Assembly (NCBI GenBank): GCA_034432635.1
Contig: DAOUBK010000055.1
Location: 1 to 64,000, forward strand
Direction of reading: 5' to 3'
Length of the DNA stretch: 64,000 bases
Origin: Roseiflexus sp034432635
GTDB taxonomy: Bacteria; Chloroflexota; Chloroflexia; Chloroflexales; Roseiflexaceae
Part shown: one piece after another, positions 34,130 through 43,099 of the stretch
How positions within the stretch are numbered: the first letter of the stretch is position 1
How the letters are laid out: each line of letters begins with the position of its first letter
Translations under genes and position numbers: made by a program
Notes under the pieces: generated by a model
Told to the model about the DNA's origin: nothing
Database searches by the model: none
The model's input: the letters and a program-made list of their open reading frames with translations, nothing else

Positions 34130-34188
34130 TGACGCATCGAACCTCGTGTTTTGGGAGATTATCCACAACCTGTGAGTATCCAATCATC

Positions 34189-36870
34189 ATGGCATCTCGT
34201 CGGTCGTGGCATCTGACGGTACGCACCAGGATCACCCTGGTGGCGCTCGTTCTGGCGCTGGCGCCGCTGCTGTTTGTGAGCGCGCTCAGTCTTTCCGCGC
34301 TCGACCGTGCTCGCGGTATTGCGGTGCAGACTGCATCCGAAGCGTTGCGTGAGCAGACTGAACGCGATCTCGCGCGCTGGGTGATCGATAAAGCCAACCT
34401 CTACGATGCGAAACTCGATCGCATCTATCATCAGGTTGAAACCATTGTCCAGTACCGACCGGGAAGTATCTCCAATGCGACAGTCGCATCAGAGCGCGTC
34501 TGGATTGCGCCGGATGGTCCTACGCCGGATGCGCTGCGCTCTCACGCCGCGACGGTGGCGCTTGCCCGTCAGTACATCCCGCTCCTGCGCGCGTCGGTCG
34601 GGCAGGACGGCATGGTGAGCCTGGGGTATGTCGCGTTTGAGGATGGCGGAGTGATTGCGTTCAATCGCGATATTATCGATGTTCTCGATGCGATCAAGCC
34701 CTTTGACCCACGCAAACGGAGCTGGTATATCGCCGCCCGTGATGCTGACCACACCGTGTGGGTCGATACCTATGTCGATGCCAATACCAAGAAACTGACG
34801 ACCACCTGTGCCGCACCGCTCTACAATGAACAGGGTGCCTTTATTGGCATTGTCGGCTTTGATGTGCTGTTGGAGACGATCCAGCAGGATATGCTTGCGA
34901 TCGATATTCCGCCGGGGGGGTCGGCATTTTTGATCAATCAACGCGGCGAAGTGCTGCTCCACAACACCCTGCTGAAGCAGCAGGGGCGATGGGATCAACC
35001 GATTGTAACCGATAATCTGCTGAACGATTCCAATTCACAGTTGCGCGACGTTGCCGGGCGCATGACGCGCGCGGAGCAGGGCGTCGTGCGCATGATATGG
35101 CAGGGCGAGGAAGTGTATCTGGCATTCGCGCCGATTGCCAGTGCGGGCTGGAGTGTCGGGATCGTTATACCGGTCGCCGAGGTTGCCGGGTTCGTTCAGC
35201 AGGTCGGTGAAGCTATCACCCGGCGTCAGGAGACGCTGAGCGGTCAGATTGTTGCAGTGATTGTGTTGAGTGTGGTTATAGTGGTAGTGCTCAGCATGCC
35301 GGCAGCACTGATCCTGACGCGCCCGTTGCGTGAGTTGCAGGCGGCGGCGCAGCGGGTCGCCGCCGGTGATCTGACCTATCGTGTGCCGGAAGAGGGTGCT
35401 CCGGAGATTGCCAATGTTGGTCGCTCATTCAACACCATGACCAATGCCTTGCGCGAGAAGATCGGCGAACTGGAGTTGACTCTCCACCAACTGGCAGCGC
35501 TGAATGATATGTCCAACCGCTTTCGCACAATTGCATCCGTGCGCGAGCAACTCGACGCCATCCCGCGCGGGGTATGTGAATGTCTGGGTTTTAATCGCGC
35601 TGTCCTGTACCTGATCGAACAGCGCACCCTGCGCTCGGTGAGCGCGTGGATCGGCGCGGATGACGCCGATCAGATCGCCCGGCTTCTGTCAGATGCAGCG
35701 CCGATCGCGCTCGATAGCAACTCCGTGGCGGCTGATGTGGTGCGCAGTGGGCAGGCGGTAATCATCGGCGAACCGTCCGATCAGGCGTCCTGGGGCGCAT
35801 GCGTGCAGGCGCCCCTTTTTGGGCACGAAAAGCGGGTGATCGGTCTGCTGGTAGCCGCCTTCGACAAACCAGGGCGCACGCCAACTGCGCGCGATGCTGC
35901 GCAGTTGATGACCTATGCCGGTATGTCAGGTCTGGCGCTTGAAAATACGATGCTCTACGCCGATCTTGAGCGTCAGGTCGTGCAGCGCACTGCGGAGTTG
36001 CGCACTGCCCTGATGCGCGCACAAGAGGCGGATCGGTTGAAAGGACAGTTTCTGGCGGCAGTTTCGCACGAACTGCGCACGCCGCTCAATGCCATCATCG
36101 GGTTTTCGACCGTCATGCTCGATGAGATCGATGGTCCTGTCACGCCACTGCAACGCGAGGATTTGAAGATCATCAACCGGAATGGTCGCTTCCTGCTGCA
36201 TCTGATCGACGATCTGCTCGATCTGGCGCGTATCGAGGCGGGCAAAATCGAACTGGAACTGGCGCCGGTTGATATGCGCGCCCTGATTGTCGAGGTAACC
36301 GAAACGGTGCAGGGGTTGCTATACAATCGCCCGGTAACGCTCAACCTGTCGTTGCCCGAACGTCTGCCGTATGCGTACGCCGACGTCGCCAGAATTCGTC
36401 AGGTGTTACTGAACCTGTTGTCCAACGCGGTCAAGTTTACGAAGCAGGGAAGTATCGACATCAGCGCACAGTTCGTGGTGGCGCCCAACAGAATGCTCGA
36501 TGTGAAAGGCGCCGGTGCAGTGATTGTACGCAACGGGCAGCGTCTACATCCCTGTGTTGCTGTCAGTGTTCGCGATACCGGGGTTGGGATTGCACCGGAA
36601 GACCTGACGCGCATCTTTGAGGCGTTCCATCAGGTGCGTTCCGGTGACCGGCAGCGTGGCAGTGGGTTGGGTCTGGCGATCAGCCGGCGTCTGATCGAAG
36701 CGCACGGCGGACGTATCTGGGCAGAGAGTGAACCGGGCAAGGGAAGCGTCTTTACGTTTCTGCTTCCATGCACGTTTGTGCAACGCAATGGTCGGCTGGA
36801 AGGCAACGATGACCCAGCAGATGTTTCAGGTGTCAGGCATGTTGAAGTGCAAACATCACTCATCCAATGA
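34189..36870 (+). CDS. Membrane sensor histidine kinase (Cache-HAMP-GAF-HisKA-HATPase)
   Basis: An 893-residue kinase. A membrane helix near 15-35 is followed by an extracytoplasmic Cache-type sensor (about 40-330, with KRSWYIAARD), a second helix near 350-375, a HAMP domain (RPLRELQAAAQRVAAGDLTY), a GAF-like domain (about 425-590) and the kinase core. The phosphoacceptor is His627 in VSHELRTPLNAIIG. N box NLLSNAVKFT, G1 DTGVGI and G2 GSGLGLAI are intact. The stop overlaps the next start by 4 bp. The ATG at 34189 starts just before the first membrane helix; no strong ribosome site is visible. Confidence 0.93.
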   Translation: MASRRSWHLTVRTRITLVALVLALAPLLFVSALSLSALDRARGIAVQTASEALREQTERDLARWVIDKANLYDAKLDRIYHQVETIVQYRPGSISNATVASERVWIAPDGPTPDALRSHAATVALARQYIPLLRASVGQDGMVSLGYVAFEDGGVIAFNRDIIDVLDAIKPFDPRKRSWYIAARDADHTVWVDTYVDANTKKLTTTCAAPLYNEQGAFIGIVGFDVLLETIQQDMLAIDIPPGGSAFLINQRGEVLLHNTLLKQQGRWDQPIVTDNLLNDSNSQLRDVAGRMTRAEQGVVRMIWQGEEVYLAFAPIASAGWSVGIVIPVAEVAGFVQQVGEAITRRQETLSGQIVAVIVLSVVIVVVLSMPAALILTRPLRELQAAAQRVAAGDLTYRVPEEGAPEIANVGRSFNTMTNALREKIGELELTLHQLAALNDMSNRFRTIASVREQLDAIPRGVCECLGFNRAVLYLIEQRTLRSVSAWIGADDADQIARLLSDAAPIALDSNSVAADVVRSGQAVIIGEPSDQASWGACVQAPLFGHEKRVIGLLVAAFDKPGRTPTARDAAQLMTYAGMSGLALENTMLYADLERQVVQRTAELRTALMRAQEADRLKGQFLAAVSHELRTPLNAIIGFSTVMLDEIDGPVTPLQREDLKIINRNGRFLLHLIDDLLDLARIEAGKIELELAPVDMRALIVEVTETVQGLLYNRPVTLNLSLPERLPYAYADVARIRQVLLNLLSNAVKFTKQGSIDISAQFVVAPNRMLDVKGAGAVIVRNGQRLHPCVAVSVRDTGVGIAPEDLTRIFEAFHQVRSGDRQRGSGLGLAISRRLIEAHGGRIWAESEPGKGSVFTFLLPCTFVQRNGRLEGNDDPADVSGVRHVEVQTSLIQ

Positions 36871-38042
36871 GCGATCTGACGACCATTTTGTACATCGAAG
36901 ATAACCACGATAACCAGTTGCTGGTGCGGCGTATTCTGGAGGCGCACGGATATGTGCTGCGGATATGTGAAGACGGACCGGCGGGCATTGCACTGGCGCG
37001 CGAGAGTCAACCGGCGCTTATCCTGATCGACATCAATATTGCGGGTATGGATGGGTATGAAACCACCACCCGCCTGCGCAGCCTGCCGCATCTGCGCACA
37101 ACGCCAATCGTCGCCATCACAGCCGATGCCCGCCCCGGAGTTCGCGAACGTGCGTTGACTGCCGGATGTGACGGGTTTATTCTCAAACCCATCGATCCGC
37201 GAATGCTCCCCAATCAGATTACCGAATTTCTCGGCGGGAAGCGCGAACTGCTCCCCAAAGCTACGGAAATGACCATGCTGCGTGAGTACAACGCCCGCCT
37301 GGTCGAACGTCTCGAGCAGCAGGTGCGTGAGTTGAGTGCGCGCAACGCAGAACTTCAGGAACTCGACCGTCTGAAGAGCACCTTTCTTGCTACCCTCTCC
37401 CACGAGTTGCGCACGCCGCTCACGGCAATTCTCGGCTACCTGGAACTGTTCGAGCGGCGGTCGTTCGGGTCGCTTACCGAGGTGCAGAGTCAGGCAATTG
37501 GGGTTGTTGCGCGCAATGCGCGTATCCTCTCGCGCATCCTGAACAATTTGCTCTACCTGCAAGAGGTGCGTTCAAACGAGATTCGCCGTGTGCCGGTGAT
37601 GATCCATGACGTGGTGCGTGAAATAATTGCCGAGATGCAGCCATTGGCACATGCCGCGCACCTCGAACTGACAACGTCGATTCAGCCAACTGCCATGTAC
37701 ATGGGTGATCCGATCGGCATCGGGCAGGCACTGCGTGCCCTGATCGACAATGCCCTGAAGTTCACTCCCGCCGCCGGACGCATTTCCGTTACGGTGATCG
37801 ATGAACCATCACGGGTGCTGGTGCGGGTGGAGGATACCGGGATCGGCATCCCGGCAGAAGCGCACGAAAAGATCTTTTTGCCGTTCTATCAGATCGACGA
37901 TGCGCTGGCGCGCCCCTACGTCGGTGTTGGATTGGGACTAGCCATTGCCAGGCACGTCATCGAAGCGCACGGCGGTCAGATAAGTGTACGCAGCGTCGTC
38001 AACGTCGGTAGCACCTTTACCGTTGTTCTGCCGCGAGAGTAG
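36867..38042 (+). CDS. Response regulator-histidine kinase hybrid
   Basis: A 391-residue soluble protein: receiver domain (about 5-125) with the phosphoacceptor Asp in LILIDINIAGMDGYE and the conserved Lys in FILKPID, a short coiled coil, then a HisKA domain with SHELRTPLTAILG and an HATPase domain with DNALKFTPA, DTGIGIP and GVGLGLAIARH. The receiver-first order suits phosphotransfer from the kinase encoded just upstream (4-bp overlap). No DNA-binding output domain follows. The end overlaps the convergent FtsW/RodA gene by 26 bp. Confidence 0.92.
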   Translation: MSDLTTILYIEDNHDNQLLVRRILEAHGYVLRICEDGPAGIALARESQPALILIDINIAGMDGYETTTRLRSLPHLRTTPIVAITADARPGVRERALTAGCDGFILKPIDPRMLPNQITEFLGGKRELLPKATEMTMLREYNARLVERLEQQVRELSARNAELQELDRLKSTFLATLSHELRTPLTAILGYLELFERRSFGSLTEVQSQAIGVVARNARILSRILNNLLYLQEVRSNEIRRVPVMIHDVVREIIAEMQPLAHAAHLELTTSIQPTAMYMGDPIGIGQALRALIDNALKFTPAAGRISVTVIDEPSRVLVRVEDTGIGIPAEAHEKIFLPFYQIDDALARPYVGVGLGLAIARHVIEAHGGQISVRSVVNVGSTFTVVLPRE

Positions 38043-39435
38043 GAGCATCGGCAGAGATACGCAGCAGCAATCCGGCGATCAGGAAGTTCATGATCACCGA
38101 CGAACCACCATACGAGATGAAGGGCAGCGTAATACCGGTGAGCGGAATGACCCGCAGATTGCCGCCAATGATGATGAAGGTCTGCATCGCAATGATGGTG
38201 GTCAATCCAACCGCGAGAAGTTGTTCAAAGCCGCGGAAACGACCGGGAATACGCGCTGCGATCTGATAGCCGCGAAAGATGAGCAACAGGTAGGCGATTA
38301 GCACCCCCAGGCTGCCGGCGAGTCCCATTTCTTCGCCCAGTGCCGTAAAGATAAAATCGGTATGCACCGCTGGGATCACGGTTGGCAGTCCCTGACCGAT
38401 CCCCGCGCCAAAAACGCCACCCGATGCCAGCGCGTAGATCGCCTGGACGATCTGATACCCGCTCCCCTGGGCAGTCGACCACGGGTCGAGCCAGATCGAC
38501 ACTCTGGTTTTCACCACAGACACAACGTTATACAGCACATACGAACCGGCGCCGAAGGCGCACAGGCCGGCGATCACATACCATCCACGTCCAGTTGCAA
38601 CGTACAGCATCGCCAGGAACACGCTGAACAGCAGTAGCGCCGCTCCGAGATCGCGTTGAGCGATGATCAACCCCATCGCTAGCCCCCACATGGCGATCAG
38701 CGGCGCAAGATACGGGAGTGGCGGCAACGGCAGTGGACCAAGCCGGTATCCGGCAGCAACGACTTCACGGCGCTCGTTCAAGTACGATGCCAGAAAAATG
38801 ACCAGGATGATCTTCAGGAGTTCAGACGGTTGAAACAAAAAGAAGCCGAAATTGAACCAGGCGCGCACACCGCTGTTGTTTGGATCAACACCAAAGAGAA
38901 ACGTTGCCAGAACGAGCGCTACGCTGATTGTCAGCCAAGCGTACCGGTAGTGGTCGAGCCAGTCGATCAACGAGGTGCGTTGATACCGCCGGAGCAGATC
39001 GTCCCATGGAACGAACAGGATTGTTGAGCAGACAGCGATACCCAGCAAGACCCAGAGCGCCTGGCGGTCATCAATGCCGGCGAAGCACGGAGCAAGCGAT
39101 CCATCGCGCTGCTGGCACTTGATGGTGAGCAGATCGGGTTCAAGACGCGCGATGAGCATCAACCCCAAACCGGTGAGCAATGCCACCAGCGGCAAAACCA
39201 TCTGATCGGCGTTGGGCATCCGCCAGCTCAAACCAAGAGACATAACCAGAAAGAGCAGGAAAGGGAGCACCGAGGGCCAGAGAATATCGGCGATGCGGTG
39301 CAGAGAAATCGTTGCAGTCGGATCGGTTGTATCCACTGCCAAGACGACCAGGGTGTAGCCGACGGCGAAGAAGATCAACGCAATCAGTAAGAGTTGCAGT
39401 TCAGCGCTGCGCAGGCGCCACGGTCGTCGGAACAT
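38017..39435 (-). CDS. FtsW/RodA/SpoVE-family peptidoglycan polymerase
   Basis: A 472-residue SEDS glycosyltransferase with about ten helices. Landmarks are FNFGFFLFQPSELLKIILVI, where the SEDS family has its W-P-S-E type motif, QRDLGAALLLF, and the C-terminal PFISYGGSSVIMNF. SEDS proteins polymerise lipid II into glycan strands with a class B PBP. FtsW (division) and RodA (elongation) cannot be separated by sequence here; it is not beside the mre cluster. The ATG at 39435 lies two bases after the ychF stop (TGACTATG), so translation is coupled. Confidence 0.92.
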   Translation of the reverse strand: MFRRPWRLRSAELQLLLIALIFFAVGYTLVVLAVDTTDPTATISLHRIADILWPSVLPFLLFLVMSLGLSWRMPNADQMVLPLVALLTGLGLMLIARLEPDLLTIKCQQRDGSLAPCFAGIDDRQALWVLLGIAVCSTILFVPWDDLLRRYQRTSLIDWLDHYRYAWLTISVALVLATFLFGVDPNNSGVRAWFNFGFFLFQPSELLKIILVIFLASYLNERREVVAAGYRLGPLPLPPLPYLAPLIAMWGLAMGLIIAQRDLGAALLLFSVFLAMLYVATGRGWYVIAGLCAFGAGSYVLYNVVSVVKTRVSIWLDPWSTAQGSGYQIVQAIYALASGGVFGAGIGQGLPTVIPAVHTDFIFTALGEEMGLAGSLGVLIAYLLLIFRGYQIAARIPGRFRGFEQLLAVGLTTIIAMQTFIIIGGNLRVIPLTGITLPFISYGGSSVIMNFLIAGLLLRISADAPTLAAEQR

Positions 39436-39437
39436 AG

Positions 39438-40520
39438 TCAGATGTTGAACAGAAAATGGCACACATCGCCATCCTGCACGATGTACTGCTTCCCCTCCAT
39501 GCGCACATGACCGTGTTTGCGGGCTTCCGCCATACTGCCAGCACGCACCAGGTCGTCATAAGCAACGACTTCGGCACGGATGAAGCCCCGCTGAATGTCG
39601 GAATGAATGACGCCGGCGGCCTCGACAGCCGGCGTACCGCGACGAATAGTCCAGGCGCGCACTTCATCAGGACCGGCGGTCAGGAAACTGATCAACCCCA
39701 GCAATTCATATGACAGGGCGATCACACGGTTGCGCGCCGGTTCAGTGATGCCAAGATCGTCCATAAAGGCGCGAGCTTCGTCTTCATCGAGCTGGGCGAG
39801 TTCAGCCTCGATTTTACCGCAGAGCGTCGCCACTCCGCTGCGGCGATGATCGTAGTGGACCGTTAGAGGATTCGTCAGTTGATCTTCGCCGATATTGATC
39901 GCAAGGAGCAACGGCTTGGCGGTGAGGAACTGATACCCGCGCAGCAGGCGTTCCTCTTCGCTGCTCAGATCGATGTCGCGAATGGGTGTGCTGCTCTCCA
40001 GCGCGGATTGAATCCGCATCAGCGCATCGCGTTCGATCAGACGGTTCTCGCGCTCTTTTACCGACATCTTGCCGATCTCGGCGTTCAGGCGTGCCAGGCG
40101 GCGCTCGATGATTGCCAGATCAGAAAAAGCGAGTTCCAGATCGACTGCCTCGATGTCGCGTTGTATATCGACGCTGCCATCCGGATGGGGCACCCGTTCG
40201 TCTTGAAACGCACGCACGACATGGAGCAGCGCATCAGCGCCGCTAATATAGTTGAGCACCACCGGTGGCAACCCGCCGCTTTCCCGCGCGCCGCTGCTCA
40301 ACCCGCCAATGTCGATGTACTGGACATCGGCGTAGGTTACTCTCTTCGGATTGAACATGCGCGCCAGAACCTCGAGCCGCGGATCGGGAACCCTGACCGT
40401 CGCCAGGTTAGGGGTCAACTGACCAGAACTGTAGATCGTCGTTTCTGCCGAGCCGCCGGTCAGCGCGTTGAAGACCGTCGTTTTACCGCTGTTGGCAAGA
40501 CCGATAATTGCAATTTTCAT
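39438..40520 (-). CDS. ychF: YchF-type redox-regulated ATPase
   Basis: A 360-residue Obg-family P-loop protein. G1 reads GLANSGKTTVFNAL (usually GLPNVGKST in YchF), followed by TPNLATVRVPDPRL, the switch II DIGGLSSGARESGG and, where G4 would have NKxD, the less specific LLAINIGED of YchF. The C-terminal TGS domain is present (FLTAGPDEVRAWTIRRG, GFIRAEVVAYDDL). YchF hydrolyses ATP and affects translation and oxidative stress response. The slightly altered G1 suggests a divergent member. It has a strong promoter at 40574-40602. Confidence 0.9.
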   Translation of the reverse strand: MKIAIIGLANSGKTTVFNALTGGSAETTIYSSGQLTPNLATVRVPDPRLEVLARMFNPKRVTYADVQYIDIGGLSSGARESGGLPPVVLNYISGADALLHVVRAFQDERVPHPDGSVDIQRDIEAVDLELAFSDLAIIERRLARLNAEIGKMSVKERENRLIERDALMRIQSALESSTPIRDIDLSSEEERLLRGYQFLTAKPLLLAINIGEDQLTNPLTVHYDHRRSGVATLCGKIEAELAQLDEDEARAFMDDLGITEPARNRVIALSYELLGLISFLTAGPDEVRAWTIRRGTPAVEAAGVIHSDIQRGFIRAEVVAYDDLVRAGSMAEARKHGHVRMEGKQYIVQDGDVCHFLFNI

Positions 40521-40573
40521 AGATGCCGCTGCCTGCGCAACTGTTGCCGCGCGTTTTGTCTTTTTTCCACATC

Positions 40574-40602
40574 AGTATAGTATACCTGCCCCGTCGCGGC
40601 AA
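40574..40602 (-). promoter_or_regulatory. Promoter for ychF-ftsW/rodA
   Basis: On the minus strand TTGCCG (40602-40597), 17-bp spacer, TATACT (40579-40574), about 55 bases before the ychF ATG. Confidence 0.6.
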
Positions 40603-40919
40603 GCAGGACCGATGGTATAGGTCAGTTACGGGCATCTATCCGGGTCTGAACATCGTTGTCGCACTCTGAGCAGAATCAGTGAGATGCACGGTAGTAGATA
40701 TCCCCATATCCGACGCATACTTTGACCAAACTTTTACCATAGGATGTCTTTCGTCCCGTCTGTGGTTCGACTATAATAGACAGTGCGCATTACTACAAAG
40801 ATAAAGTTTTCGTTGTTGCACCGGGCGTATGCGCGTAACTTCCCGTCGCTTCGTCGCGTTGGTATTGAATAGGCAACCTGTTCTTACCACCGGCGGGAAC
40901 CACCGTGTGATCCAGGAAT
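40603..40919. promoter_or_regulatory. Divergent intergenic region with a candidate -10 for the ECF operon
   Basis: The 400-bp gap between ychF and the ECF sigma gene carries the ychF promoter at one end and TATAAT at 40772-40777 pointing to the sigma gene, with no good -35 (TTTCGT at 17 bp). The remaining leader of about 140 bases has no obvious fold or repeat. An autoregulatory ECF promoter cannot be confirmed. Confidence 0.35.
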
Positions 40920-41531
40920 ATGGTTGCTGATACAAACGCTGAACTACCAGCCCTTATTACCCGCGCTCAGGCGGGTGATGCGGCGGCGTTCGGTGAGTTG
41001 TATGCGCAGTATGCAAAGTTCATCCTGCGCTACATGTATGTGCGTACACGTGAGCCGGAACTGGCGCAAGATTTGACCCAGGAAGTATTCATTCGCATCA
41101 TCAAAGGGATTGGTGGGTTACAGTATCGCGGAGAAAAATTGTTTTTGGGGTGGTTGTATACAATCGCCGGGAATGTGCTGGTCGGTCACGCGCGGCGGCG
41201 GCAGATTGTGGCATCGTCGCTCGACGAAACGATCGAAGTGACCGATCCGCGCGGGCATGATGCAGTGGCATCGCTGTTCGAGCGTCTGTCGTTGCAACAT
41301 GCAATCGCTCAGTTAACAGTCGAACAGCAACACGTGCTGATGATGAAGTTCTTCGGCGACATGACGAATCAGGAAATCGCAGCGACGATTGGGAAAACCG
41401 AAGGCGCTGTCAAGGCGTTGCAACATCGTGCAATTCAGGCGCTTCAGCAAATCCTCGAACAGGAACCAGGCGAACCATTGATGTCCAGGGCGCTGGGCAG
41501 CGCCGATGTTGCCTGGCTTGAGAAGCAATGA
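40920..41531 (+). CDS. ECF-type sigma factor
   Basis: A 203-residue sigma-70 family regulator. Region 2 (about 25-95) includes AFGELYAQYAKFILRYMY, DLTQEVFIRIIKGI and GWLYTIAGNVL. Region 4 (about 125-180) has LTVEQQHVLMMKFFGDMTN and IAATIGKTEGAVKALQHRAI, the helix-turn-helix. There is no region 1 or 3. It overlaps the next gene by 4 bp (ATGA). CCAGGA precedes the ATG. Confidence 0.93.
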   Translation: MVADTNAELPALITRAQAGDAAAFGELYAQYAKFILRYMYVRTREPELAQDLTQEVFIRIIKGIGGLQYRGEKLFLGWLYTIAGNVLVGHARRRQIVASSLDETIEVTDPRGHDAVASLFERLSLQHAIAQLTVEQQHVLMMKFFGDMTNQEIAATIGKTEGAVKALQHRAIQALQQILEQEPGEPLMSRALGSADVAWLEKQ

Positions 41532-42973
41532 TCCGTCACAGCCAACAGCAGATAGGGTTTATGGAGGCGCTCGATGTCGCCCTGGATCGATTGTTGCACG
41601 GCGCAGACATCGATGAGTGCCTGAGTCTGTACCCGTACCTGGCGGACGATCTCGAACCGCTGCTGCGCGTTGCAGGGATGGTGCGCGCAGAGGTGATGCA
41701 ACCGCTACCGCCTGAAATGGAACGCTGGCTGGCGACCGGGGCGCAGGAGTTTGCCGCGATTACCGATCAGATGCTTGCGCGTCGGCATGGTCGGCGCAAG
41801 CTGCTCAAACCGCTGCGCAAGGCTGCTGTTCAACGGGTCCTGGTTGGTGCACTGGTGGTCGCAGTTCTGCTTGCATCCGTCGATACCGCCTCAGCGCAAA
41901 GTCTACCCGGCGACCCGCTCTATGGCTGGAAAGTGGCGCGGGAAGATTTGACGCTTTCCATGACCGCCGATCCCGTCCAGCGGAGTAAACTGCACATCAC
42001 CTACGCCCGCCGCCGCCTTACGGAAATTGACGAACTGCTCGCCAGCAATGCGGTGATCGATTCGCAGACGCTCAGGGAACCACTGACGCTGCTCAGCGAT
42101 CATACTCGCGGCGCCGTCAGCGAAAGCCGCGATGTGGAGGTGGTCGATGTATTGGTCGATGTCGCCACCCTTCTCGATGAAGTGCAAACCGCTCTGTCCC
42201 AACTGTCGTCAAAAGTGCCGGATGCTGCTCCGCTGCTCGAAAATGTTCAGGAACAGATCGACGCAGCGATTGAACCAACAGCGTCGCCGACTGCGAGAGC
42301 AACTGCATCGCCTGTCCCTTCATTGCCGCTGACAACACCGGTTGAAGCGCCGGCGACGGGAGACGTCACAAATTCAGAGACTGTGCCTCAGACCGAGCAC
42401 GAACCTGAACAGGTCAATGCTGCCACTCCGATCGCAACACCGCCGCCGACGGCGCGCCCACCGCGCCCAACGCCGACGCCAGGTCAGATTGCGCCAACCG
42501 CAAGCAGCGCTCCGGCGCCAACTGCCACGCCCATGCCTCGATCACCTACCGTGACACCGACCTCGTCGCCAACGATGACGCCGACGGCGCTGCCAACTGA
42601 TGCGCCACCGACAGATACGCCCCTGCCGACTAATACGCCTTCGCCAACCTTCACACCACCCCCAACGGCAACACGTGTTCCACCAACCGAACCGTCGTTC
42701 GCTAGTTCAACGCCACAGCCGCCGCCAACTGCACGTCCGCCGCGTCCGACATCGACGCCACGCCCAACGATGACTCCCACGCCGGTGCCGACGGCGACGC
42801 CGACCGAAACGCTGGCGCCGACGGCGACGCCGACCGAAACGCCTTCTCCTGCTCCGTCGGTCACACCAACCGAGGATGTGGAACAACCGACGGAGACGCC
42901 ATCAGGTTCAGAGGCGTCGGGGATGCTGACCGCCACGCCAGATGACTCGGGTGCAAATCGCGTAGATCCGTAA
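41528..42973 (+). CDS. DUF5667-type membrane protein with Pro/Thr-rich extracytoplasmic tail
   Basis: A 481-residue protein. The N-terminus (1-95) is cytoplasmic and contains MEALDVALDRLLHGADIDEC, as in proteins that accompany ECF sigma factors. One membrane helix follows (about 98-120). Then comes the DUF5667 domain (SLPGDPLYGWKVAREDLTL, about 125-240) and a 230-residue Pro/Thr/Ala tail of PTATPTET repeats, probably spanning the cell wall. The ATG overlaps the sigma stop. An anti-sigma or sensor role is inferred from the position; no zinc-binding HxxxCxxC motif is visible. Confidence 0.85.
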   Translation: MIRHSQQQIGFMEALDVALDRLLHGADIDECLSLYPYLADDLEPLLRVAGMVRAEVMQPLPPEMERWLATGAQEFAAITDQMLARRHGRRKLLKPLRKAAVQRVLVGALVVAVLLASVDTASAQSLPGDPLYGWKVAREDLTLSMTADPVQRSKLHITYARRRLTEIDELLASNAVIDSQTLREPLTLLSDHTRGAVSESRDVEVVDVLVDVATLLDEVQTALSQLSSKVPDAAPLLENVQEQIDAAIEPTASPTARATASPVPSLPLTTPVEAPATGDVTNSETVPQTEHEPEQVNAATPIATPPPTARPPRPTPTPGQIAPTASSAPAPTATPMPRSPTVTPTSSPTMTPTALPTDAPPTDTPLPTNTPSPTFTPPPTATRVPPTEPSFASSTPQPPPTARPPRPTSTPRPTMTPTPVPTATPTETLAPTATPTETPSPAPSVTPTEDVEQPTETPSGSEASGMLTATPDDSGANRVDP

Positions 42974-43049
42974 TCCTACCGGTCTTGCAGGCGCTGGTTC
43001 TCCGTGTGAGCGCTTTTTGTGATCGAAGTCCCCCGTGTACGACTAGAAC

Positions 43050-43058
43050 TGGTATAAT
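43050..43058 (+). promoter_or_regulatory. Extended -10 promoter before tgt
   Basis: TGGTATAAT, about 40 bases upstream of the tgt ATG, with no clear -35. This is the same extended -10 form seen at several other promoters in the window. Confidence 0.5.
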
Positions 43059-43099
43059 GGAGTGTCTTCTGGCTGAAGGTACGGTTCGTTCGCACCTGT

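Noticed and set aside
42250..42940. Apparent repeat array with ACGCC/CCGAC units
   Set aside because: These are codons of a PTATPTET protein linker in frame with the DUF5667 gene, not a DNA repeat element.
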